7,596 nt of DNA from Desulfobacteraceae bacterium (GTDB taxonomy: Bacteria; Desulfobacterota; Desulfobacteria; Desulfobacterales; Desulfosarcinaceae): assembly GCA_027031325.1 (NCBI GenBank), contig JALVRI010000037.1:1-7596 (forward strand), read 5' to 3'. The notes below the pieces were generated by a model. It was not told the DNA's origin. It made no database searches and was given only the letters and a program-made list of their open reading frames with translations. This document shows positions 1-6,672 of this stretch, piece after piece. A program made the translations under genes and the position numbers. Every line of letters starts with the position of its first letter. The stretch's first letter is position 1.

Positions 1-653
1 TGTAGGTGTTGTCTTTCCGGTCCGTCCCCGCCTAAGACCAGTCCGGCCGCAACTCCCCGGTCCCGCAAAATAGCCAGGGCCTCGATCAACAAATGAAATC
101 CCTTTTTGGCCACAAAGCGCCCGTAACTTACGAACACCGGCCTGCGGGCACAACCCTGAAGCTCTGAACACGATAAAGGTTTCTCGACCGGCAGGCGCGA
201 AAAATGAGGCACAACCTTGATCCTGTCGGAAGCAATTCCCTGCTCGACCAGGTAAGATTTCTGATCCTCCGTGCCGGGACAAAACCAGTCTATGCTGCGA
301 TAGTACTTCAGATTGACGTAGTTATGCAGGTTTGCAACCGTTGGAAGATCGAGCCGGCGCCCGGCATCACCACCCACCGCAGCAGCCCGGGCAAGATGGG
401 TATGGATGACCTGAGCGCCGAAACGCTGCAAGTGCAACTTCAACCTAAACCTTGCAACGGGGCTCCAGTCCCAGTGGCAAATCAGGAAAGCCTTTGAAAC
501 GCCAGGATGGTTAAGCTGAGGCAAAGCCTCGAAATCAGGGTGGCATACCGCCAAAACACTATGGCCTCGTTCCGCCAGCGCAAGGGCAATATCCACAAAC
601 AGCCGTTCTGCGCCGCCAAAACGGGCGGAAAGCATTATTTCTGCAATCTTCAT
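1..653 (-). CDS. GT4-family glycosyltransferase, 3' end beyond the window (partial)
   Basis: This is the N-terminal 217 residues of a GT-B fold glycosyltransferase; the reading frame runs off the left edge without a stop. The start MKIAEIMLSARFGGAERL carries the FGGAER glycine loop (about residues 12-17) typical of GT4 enzymes that modify LPS or capsule. An N-terminal Rossmann half follows (VIHTHLARAAAVGG, about 82-95). The second domain begins with GRFVAKKGFHLLIEAL (178-193) and LGGDGPER (207-213), the linker and donor-domain entry of the GT4 family. The EX7E motif should lie outside the window. I chose the ATG at 653 because it gives the conserved N-terminus, although no good Shine-Dalgarno sequence precedes it. 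Its promoter must lie in the divergent region shared with the UDP-xylose synthase gene, which suggests the same surface glycan. Donor and acceptor sugars cannot be told from sequence. Confidence 0.88.
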   Translation of the reverse strand, partial: MKIAEIMLSARFGGAERLFVDIALALAERGHSVLAVCHPDFEALPQLNHPGVSKAFLICHWDWSPVARFRLKLHLQRFGAQVIHTHLARAAAVGGDAGRRLDLPTVANLHNYVNLKYYRSIDWFCPGTEDQKSYLVEQGIASDRIKVVPHFSRLPVEKPLSCSELQGCARRPVFVSYGRFVAKKGFHLLIEALAILRDRGVAAGLVLGGDGPERQHL

Positions 654-884
654 ATATAAGACCGTACTTTCATAAAGTCCGCAACCACCGCCGGGTCGGC
701 GCCCGGGCCGCCCGGTTTCCGGCACACGGCCCCGCAACCCGATGGATTCTTGGTATCAAACCACAGGCCAAGCCTTCCCGTGTATAACAGGTTGAAGCCG
801 GCCGGTACAAGTGAAAAGGCCACTTTTGGTTTTCCACAGCCCGCCGGGGGCGGCCCGCACCCGGTGATCCCCGGTTCAAACACG

Positions 885-913
885 TTGACAAGCCTGCCGG
901 CTTGACATAGGTT
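885..913 (+). promoter_or_regulatory. candidate sigma-70 promoter for the UDP-xylose synthase gene, with internal inverted repeat
   Basis: A perfect -35 hexamer TTGACA lies at 885-890, followed after 17 bases by TAGGTT (908-913), a poor -10 box. A second TTGACA occurs exactly 17 bases downstream of the first (902-907), but it has no usable -10. Between and overlapping them is the inverted repeat CAAGCC-TGCC-GGCTTG (889-904), placed where a repressor or activator could act. The start site would be near 920, giving a leader of about 115 nt. The -35 match is seen directly; promoter activity and operator function are inferred. Confidence 0.3.
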
Positions 914-915
914 GA

Positions 916-938
916 AAACAACTTCGGCTGAAGTGTTT
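916..938 (+). other. small stem-loop in the predicted 5' leader
   Basis: AAAC-A-ACTTC (916-925) can pair with GAAGT-GTTT (930-938) around a GGCT tetraloop, giving 5 plus 4 base pairs with one bulged A. If the candidate promoter just upstream is real, this hairpin sits at the very 5' end of the transcript, where it could affect stability. No U-tract follows, so it is not an intrinsic terminator. A chance hairpin is possible. Confidence 0.2.
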
Positions 939-1023
939 GAAGTGAAGAAAAAGCGGCACCTCGTGTTCCCGCCCAAAGAACGTGATCCAATGACACCGGA
1001 AGATAGGGCCTCAAGACCCATAC

Positions 1024-1029
1024 AAGGAG
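1024..1029 (+). promoter_or_regulatory. ribosome binding site AAGGAG that fixes the start of the decarboxylase gene
   Basis: AAGGAG ends 5 bases before the ATG at 1035. It is the best Shine-Dalgarno sequence in this part of the window. It settles the start there rather than at the in-frame TTG at 912 or ATG at 990, which lie upstream in sequence that does not look like part of this family. Confidence 0.85.
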
Positions 1030-1034
1030 TTTGT

Positions 1035-1985
<951 letters not shown>

Positions 1986-2000
1986 GGCTCTCAATAACTT

Positions 2001-2018
2001 CTTGGGACCGCCCCCAAG
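2001..2018. terminator. weak hairpin in the convergent gap
   Basis: CTTGGG (2001-2006) pairs perfectly with CCCAAG (2013-2018) across a 6-base loop. It lies 15 bases after the decarboxylase stop and about 70 bases beyond the stop of the opposing GT4 gene, where a bidirectional terminator would be expected. Neither strand has a real U-tract after the stem, so intrinsic termination is doubtful. I see no stronger candidate in the 103-bp gap (1986-2088). GGAC-N6-GTCC at 2072-2085 is only a 4-bp stem. Confidence 0.25.
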
Positions 2019-2088
2019 ATCGGCGTAAAGCCCCTGGAGGCCGGATCCGGTGGCTGCGGGCCCGGTCTTGAGGACAACGAAGTCCGCC

Positions 2089-3240
2089 TCAGCCAACCGG
2101 CCTTTCAGCCATGACTTCGCGGTAGACATCCATGGTTTTGCGACACATGCTTGCGGTGGTAAAGTTGCCAAGCACCCACCGGCGGCCCCTGCGTCCCATC
2201 TCTTCCGCCATCCCGGGGTTTTCAAGTGCTTGTTTAAGCCTGTGACGCAGTTGCAAATGATCACCGGGGGCAAACAGAAAACCGGTCTGAGCGTGACGCA
2301 CTGTCTCCAGGCTCCCGCCATGGGCCGAAGCGATAACCGGCCTTTGCATGGCCTGGGCTTCAACCGCCACCCGGCCGAAGGCTTCAGGCCTGGCAGTGGT
2401 GGCGGAAACCACCACATGGCTGACGGTATAGGCGGCCGGCATATCGTCATAAGGAGGTGCCCAAATGACCCGCCCGGCAAGACCAAGCTGCCTGCACATC
2501 TTCTCGATGTGGCTGGAAAACGAGCCGGCCGGATCGCGTTGTCCCAGGAAGACAGCCTTCCAGTCGAGTTCCTGCATACCCGCCAGGGCCTTCAGCAAGA
2601 CTGCGTGTCCCTTGATAAAGGTCAGCCGGCCGGGCATGAGGATCACGGGGGAAAGCTCCCGGCCGATGCCCAACCAACGACGGGCGCGTTCCATCCGGCC
2701 GCGAGATATTGCCCGGGGGTCGAACTTGCTTTCATCGATTCCCCTGTAAATCAGGCGAATCCTGGAGCCCGGGACCCGGTAAACCCGGCGGATGTGATCG
2801 GCAACCCCCCTGGAGATTGCAATCACCCTCTGTCCCTTGGTCATCACGGCACTGTAAGCATTGACGGAGTAGTAGCCGTGAAAAGTAGTCACCACGGCCG
2901 GCCTTTTGGCCGGGGGGAGACTCTTGACGGCCATCAAGGCCACCCAGGCAGGCAAGCGGGAACGCAAATGGACGATATCGACCCGCCCGGAAGCAAACAA
3001 CTTTCGCAAAGCCGGCAGATGGAGCAGGCAGCGGGGAGATTTTTCGCCTATCCAGCTCATTTTCAGGTGAGAACTGCCCTGGGACTCGAGCTCGGCCACC
3101 ATAGCCCCTCCCTGGGAAATCACGAGGCTGGAGTGCCCTTGGCTTGCCAGGAAACAGCCGATCTCCAGGGTTCCACGCTCCACCCCACCGCTTTCAAGTT
3201 CCGGAAGCACCTGGACTACCCTAATCTTGCGGGCCACCAT
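2089..3240 (-). CDS. GT4-family glycosyltransferase, probable LPS core enzyme
   Basis: This is a complete GT-B glycosyltransferase of 383 residues, a normal GT4 length, expected at the cytoplasmic face of the inner membrane. The N-terminal acceptor domain starts with VQVLPELESGGVERGTLE (about residues 9-26). IVHLRSRLPAWVAL (about 89-102) resembles the conserved HxRSRxPAW segment of LPS-core GT4 enzymes. The donor domain opens with MPGRLTFIKGH (about 202-212) and carries the EX7E nucleotide-sugar motif in RPEAFGRVAVEAQ (Glu 286 and Glu 294). It is the last gene of the operon. The ATG at 3240 overlaps the ELM1-like gene by 25 bases. A TTG at 3264 would add 8 residues, but I prefer the ATG because homology begins right after it and GGGAG precedes it, although at a longish distance. 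The context after waaA and lpxK argues for inner-core sugar addition; the sugar and linkage are unknown. Confidence 0.92.
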   Translation of the reverse strand: MVARKIRVVQVLPELESGGVERGTLEIGCFLASQGHSSLVISQGGAMVAELESQGSSHLKMSWIGEKSPRCLLHLPALRKLFASGRVDIVHLRSRLPAWVALMAVKSLPPAKRPAVVTTFHGYYSVNAYSAVMTKGQRVIAISRGVADHIRRVYRVPGSRIRLIYRGIDESKFDPRAISRGRMERARRWLGIGRELSPVILMPGRLTFIKGHAVLLKALAGMQELDWKAVFLGQRDPAGSFSSHIEKMCRQLGLAGRVIWAPPYDDMPAAYTVSHVVVSATTARPEAFGRVAVEAQAMQRPVIASAHGGSLETVRHAQTGFLFAPGDHLQLRHRLKQALENPGMAEEMGRRGRRWVLGNFTTASMCRKTMDVYREVMAERPVG

Positions 3241-4166
3241 CTTCTCAGAATCTCCCTGGCACAACGGCCTGCTTCATCCAGGCCGGCTCCCGCCGGCATG
3301 GGCAGCTCCCCTCTGACCCAACTTTCATAAGGGACAACCAACCCGTCATTTACAAGCCCGTCTATGCCCCGTTGAAATTTATTGTTCTTCTTCTTCCATC
3401 TTACCGGCAGGACGCCGACACTGCAGCCGGCGCTAAGAGCCTCGTAAAGCATTGATACCGAATCCGCCGTAACCCATACCCGGCTGCTCTCAGCGTACTG
3501 CTGCTCGATCCAACCCGGCGGGGTGTCCTCGGCGGCGAAAAATCCGGCCGCCGGTGCCTGCCCGGCAAGCGCTGACAATCTGGCCGCCGTGTCGGCCGGA
3601 GTACGGGGGGAAGTGGCTATCACCCAGTCAAGATCCCGGCAGTAGGACAAAATGGTCTCCACCTGTGCCACCAGGGTGCCGGTATGCCAGTGGTGGCTCT
3701 TTTCGTCCACGCCTCCCACCAGGATCAAGCCGCGATCGGATCTTTTCGGCCGCCGCCCGCCCGCCGGCAGGCAAGGGGGGCCGGTGGTCAAAAAAATGTT
3801 CGAAAATTGGGGGGGATTATCGTGGCGGGGGACGCAACAGAGGTCGAAAAACTTGCGCAAAAATGGATCGGGCAACATGCAGGTTACCACCCTTGCCGAC
3901 GGATACCAGCGCCGGTATGAGAGCATGGGCAGGTGAGTGCCGGTACCGGTGCCGACCACCAGGTCGGCGGCAGGCCAACCCCGGGGGCAAGTCCCTTTCA
4001 GGTAGCGGGCCAAATTCAAGCCGACAGACTTCAGTGAAGGTGGCGGCACCCGGACCATCGCCTCCCGGACAGGCGTCAAGTCCGCCAGGGCCTGCCCGAT
4101 TGCCAGGCTTTGCTTCTCATGGCCCGGGCGGCCGTCGCTGACGATCAACAATTTCAAGGGCGACAT
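3216..4166 (-). CDS. ELM1-like (COG3660/DUF1022) putative glycosyltransferase
   Basis: This soluble protein of 316 residues resembles the family named after plant mitochondrial fission protein ELM1. In bacteria the family sits in LPS clusters and is thought to have a GT-B-like fold. Family hallmarks are SDGRPGHEKQS at the N-terminus (about 10-20), DPFLRKFFDLCCVPRHD (about 100-116), the LVGG...HHW turn (about 149-160), ATSPRTP (184-190) and VTADSVSMLYEALSAG (232-247), where a GT donor site would be. No signal peptide or membrane segment is visible. The ATG at 4166 comes one base after the lpxK stop (TGA-A-ATG), so translation is probably coupled. A TTG at 4175 would add 3 residues. The operon position between lpxK and a GT4 enzyme points to lipid A or core modification rather than a fission-like role, but substrate and activity are not known. 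A variable linker (about 128-140, TGPPCLPAGGRRP) carries homopolymer tracts and a repeat-like GC-rich stretch. Confidence 0.85.
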   Translation of the reverse strand: MSPLKLLIVSDGRPGHEKQSLAIGQALADLTPVREAMVRVPPPSLKSVGLNLARYLKGTCPRGWPAADLVVGTGTGTHLPMLSYRRWYPSARVVTCMLPDPFLRKFFDLCCVPRHDNPPQFSNIFLTTGPPCLPAGGRRPKRSDRGLILVGGVDEKSHHWHTGTLVAQVETILSYCRDLDWVIATSPRTPADTAARLSALAGQAPAAGFFAAEDTPPGWIEQQYAESSRVWVTADSVSMLYEALSAGCSVGVLPVRWKKKNNKFQRGIDGLVNDGLVVPYESWVRGELPMPAGAGLDEAGRCAREILRRWWPARLG

Positions 4167-4167
4167 T

Positions 4168-5316
4168 TCAGCCAACCATCAATTCGGCGATAACGGTTTT
4201 TTCGAAGTTTGGGGTGTCTTCGGCCAAGTCAACCACCAGGTCCACAACTATCAGGTCCATCGGCAGGGTGTACTTTTCCGCCAGGCGCGCAAAATCCTTG
4301 GCGGTCGTCACCATCATTTCGGCATTCGCCGCGAGCGCCTGGCGGCAAATACGCTCAACATCAGCCCGGCTGAACCAGTGATGGTCACTGAAGGTAAGCT
4401 CACCCACCACCCTGGCACCCATGGCGGCCACAGCGGCTCCGAAATCACGGCTCCGGGCAAGAGCGCTGAAGGCAAAGACCGGCAAATCCGGCAATCTGTC
4501 TTCCGGACTGTCAGGATTGCACAAATCCGGCCAGTGCTGCTCTTCCCGCCGACCGCCGGTCACCGTGAAAAGCACTACCGGCCTGTAAACCGCCTTGTAG
4601 GTTTTTCTCCCCGCTCCGGCATGTGGCAACCGCTCGACACTGCCTGGTCCCTGACAGCCCTTGAAGGTGAAAACCGCCATCTCAGCCCGGGCCAAAGCCC
4701 TTGGGGACTCCCGCAGGGGCCCCCGGGGCAGCAGGTAGCCGTTTCCCAGGGGGCTTTCACCATCCAGAAGGACTATCTCCAGGTCTTTGAAAAGACGATG
4801 ATGTTGCATCCCGTCGTCGAGGATGATTACATCCGGTGCAAATCCGGCCTCAAGCATCCGGCCCAGGGCGTATCTGTCCCTGCCGGCGGCAACCGGAACG
4901 CCCGGCAGGGTCCTGGCAAGCAGCCATGGTTCGTCCCCGGCCTGGCGTGCGGAAACCAGAACCCGGTCACGGTTCGAAACCAGGGTGCCGGATTTTTCAT
5001 TGCCGCCTTTGTATCCCCGGCTGATTACGGCCACATCCATCCCCCGGCCCTTGAGCATGCAGGCCAGCCGGCGGACAAAAGGCGTTTTGCCGGTACCGCC
5101 GACAGCCAGATTGCCGATGGAAACCACTTTGCAATCCAGGCGCTTTACCTTCCGCAAACCGAGGCGATAAACCGCCCTGTGGCCCGCCGCCAGGGCACCG
5201 TAAACCTTCGACGCCAGCAAGAGTCCTGTTTCCAGGGACAGGGGGGGATTCCGCCTCACCTGGGACCAGATGATCTCTTCGATACGCTTTTTCAACCTTC
5301 CAGCCGCTTGGGTCAT
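4168..5316 (-). CDS. lpxK: tetraacyldisaccharide 4'-kinase
   Basis: LpxK transfers the ATP gamma-phosphate to the 4'-hydroxyl of the lipid A disaccharide, forming lipid IVA at the cytoplasmic face of the inner membrane. It is a P-loop kinase-like enzyme. The Walker A stretch GNLAVGGTGKTP is at about 68-79, RGYK at 100-103, GDEP at 127-130, VAAGRDR at about 142-148, and DDGMQHH (about 167-173) is the family signature near the active site. FSDHHWFSRAD (309-319) and TTAKDFARL (337-345) complete it. Starting at the ATG at 5316 gives 382 residues, slightly longer than typical, with an amphipathic N-terminus suited to membrane association. GGGGAG lies 4 bases upstream of this ATG. The adjacent ATG at 5319 is almost as good, and a TTG at 5331 is unlikely. 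The gene starts 11 bases after the waaA stop. A run of seven C on the coding strand lies near its 5' end (5241-5247). Confidence 0.96.
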   Translation of the reverse strand: MTQAAGRLKKRIEEIIWSQVRRNPPLSLETGLLLASKVYGALAAGHRAVYRLGLRKVKRLDCKVVSIGNLAVGGTGKTPFVRRLACMLKGRGMDVAVISRGYKGGNEKSGTLVSNRDRVLVSARQAGDEPWLLARTLPGVPVAAGRDRYALGRMLEAGFAPDVIILDDGMQHHRLFKDLEIVLLDGESPLGNGYLLPRGPLRESPRALARAEMAVFTFKGCQGPGSVERLPHAGAGRKTYKAVYRPVVLFTVTGGRREEQHWPDLCNPDSPEDRLPDLPVFAFSALARSRDFGAAVAAMGARVVGELTFSDHHWFSRADVERICRQALAANAEMMVTTAKDFARLAEKYTLPMDLIVVDLVVDLAEDTPNFEKTVIAELMVG

Positions 5317-5327
5317 CATACTCCCCG

Positions 5328-6665
5328 TCAAGCCGTGGTCGCGCTGCCGTCCGGGCCCAATTTAAGGGCCCGCATTGTTCTTTCTACCGCTCCCCTGTTT
5401 TCGGCAATCAGCTTCAGGCCCCGTTTTGCCATCCGGCCCGCCAGCCGGGTATCCTTCAGCAGGCCGGACACAATTTGCCCCAGCTTTTGCGGATTTTTCA
5501 CCTGGATGGCAGCCCCGGCTTCCTTGAGCATGGAGGCTACCTGCCTGAAATCACTCATGTCGGGACCGAAGATTACCGGACAGCCCGCGGCCGCGGCCTC
5601 CAGGGGGTTGTGGCCGCCTGACGGAACGAAGCTGCCGCCGATTACAGCCACATCGGCCACGGCATACAATTGGCGCAAAATCCCGATCCTGTCCACCACC
5701 ATTGCCTCAGGGCTTGCCTGCTTGCCGGCCGGGGGGCGGTCTCCCAACATCCGGACCGAAAAGCCTGCCTTGCGAAGCCTTTCAGCAACCCTGGCGGCCC
5801 GGCGGACATCCCGGGGCGCCACCACAAGGCACGGGCCATGGATGCTTCTGATCAGCGGTGCAAGGGTGGTCACGATAATTTCTTCTTCGCCGGGATGGCT
5901 GCTGCCCAGAACGATCAGGTTACGATCCCCGGGAACATTCCACTTGTTCCGAATCTCCTGGCGGTCTGGATACGCCAACTCCAGATCGAACTTCAGGTTG
6001 CCGGTCACCTTGATCCTGGAGGTGGAAACCCCTAAAGTCATAAGGCGCCGGGCGTCGACTTCGGTCTGGAGACAAATTGAGCTAAAGGCCTCAAACAGTT
6101 GGCCGGCCACTTTCTTAAAGCGCACCAGGCGCCGGAAAGTACGGTCAGAGACCCTCCCATTGATCAGGTGAACGGGGATGGTTTTCCTTTTCATCTCGGC
6201 CAGGAAATTCGGCCATATATCGGTTTCCACGATCACCACCGCCGACGGCCGCAGCCTGGCCACCGCATGCCTGACACTGAAAACAAGGTCGTAGGGAAAA
6301 TATTCCACCGGCAGTGCCAAGTCTCCAAAAAGGCCGACGGCCAACTCGAAACCTGACTGGGTGGAAGCGGTCACCACCACGGGAATACCTGTTCGGACCA
6401 GCTGGCGGACAAAGGGTTCGGCCGATCGCACTTCACCCACCGAAAGGGAGTGTACCCAGACCGGACGGGCGGTGGCAAATCTCCGCGGTCCTTTCAGTCC
6501 GAGGCGGCGGGCGAATGTCAGGCGCCGCTTGGCAACCGCCGCCACCACCGGGGCCCAGGCCGGAGCCGTAAAAACTGCTTTGCTGGTCAGGAAAATATTA
6601 TACAGCCACCAGGCCGGATGGGGTTTGAAAACCGCTGTCGATTTATCCATTTGCAACCGTCCCAT
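5328..6665 (-). CDS. waaA: 3-deoxy-D-manno-octulosonic acid (Kdo) transferase
   Basis: WaaA (KdtA) transfers Kdo from CMP-Kdo to the lipid A precursor, starting the LPS inner core at the inner membrane. The 445 residues fit the upper end of the family. A short hydrophobic N-terminus (WWLYNIFLTSKAVF, about 19-32) acts as the membrane anchor. VHSLSVGEVRSAEP (71-84) contains the catalytic Glu at 78. ETDIWPN (147-153), TGNLKFD (221-227), SSHPGEE (255-261) and GGSFVPSGGHNPLEAAA (343-359) are the conserved CMP-Kdo and acceptor motifs. The usual APRHPER-type motif reads APRDVRR here (283-289), an Asp in place of the common His. Whether the enzyme adds one Kdo or more cannot be read from sequence. 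The ATG at 6665 follows AGGA at 5 bases, which overlaps the lptG stop 7 bases upstream. A later ATG at 6650 (residue 6) is possible. A GC-rich insert-like segment lies in the variable loop at about 309-319. Confidence 0.96.
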   Translation of the reverse strand: MGRLQMDKSTAVFKPHPAWWLYNIFLTSKAVFTAPAWAPVVAAVAKRRLTFARRLGLKGPRRFATARPVWVHSLSVGEVRSAEPFVRQLVRTGIPVVVTASTQSGFELAVGLFGDLALPVEYFPYDLVFSVRHAVARLRPSAVVIVETDIWPNFLAEMKRKTIPVHLINGRVSDRTFRRLVRFKKVAGQLFEAFSSICLQTEVDARRLMTLGVSTSRIKVTGNLKFDLELAYPDRQEIRNKWNVPGDRNLIVLGSSHPGEEEIIVTTLAPLIRSIHGPCLVVAPRDVRRAARVAERLRKAGFSVRMLGDRPPAGKQASPEAMVVDRIGILRQLYAVADVAVIGGSFVPSGGHNPLEAAAAGCPVIFGPDMSDFRQVASMLKEAGAAIQVKNPQKLGQIVSGLLKDTRLAGRMAKRGLKLIAENRGAVERTMRALKLGPDGSATTA

Positions 6666-6672
6666 TTCGGTC

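Larger units (their letters stand above)
654..1034. promoter_or_regulatory. divergent intergenic control region
   Basis: These 381 bases separate the minus-strand GT4 gene from the plus-strand UDP-glucuronate decarboxylase gene, so they must hold promoters firing in both directions unless either gene is served from elsewhere. I see a TTGACA box with an overlapping inverted repeat near 885-904, a small stem-loop at 916-938, and a strong ribosome binding site at the right end. On the minus strand, a weak pair TTGTAC/TATACA can be read around 780-810. A minus-strand frame stays open through the whole region and ends at 650 with an ATGA overlap onto the GT4 start; see the findings. No tRNA and no riboswitch that I recognise is present. 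Confidence 0.5.

Noticed and set aside
670..1014. Second minus-strand frame (114 codons) in the divergent intergenic region
   Set aside because: It has no start signal, no coupling with the GT4 start and an Arg/Pro-rich sequence typical of chance frames in GC-rich DNA.
912..1034. N-terminal extension of the decarboxylase from a TTG at 912
   Set aside because: The extra 41 residues lie before the family's N-terminal Rossmann strand and have no ribosome binding site, while the ATG at 1035 has AAGGAG at ideal spacing.
2941..2960. CAGGCAGGCAAGCGGG as another copy of the GC-rich repeat
   Set aside because: It encodes the Arg-Leu-Pro-Ala-Trp part of a motif conserved in GT4 LPS enzymes, so the similarity is explained by codon choice.
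2050..3330. Plus-strand frame of 426 codons opposite the GT4 gene
   Set aside because: It is antisense to a clear GT4 enzyme, has a His/Gly/Pro-rich composition with no family motif, and results from the GC-rich codon pattern of the real gene.
4378..6171. Plus-strand frame of 597 codons opposite lpxK and waaA
   Set aside because: It spans the junction of two well-supported minus-strand genes and shows no recognisable domain or ribosome binding site; it is a shadow frame.
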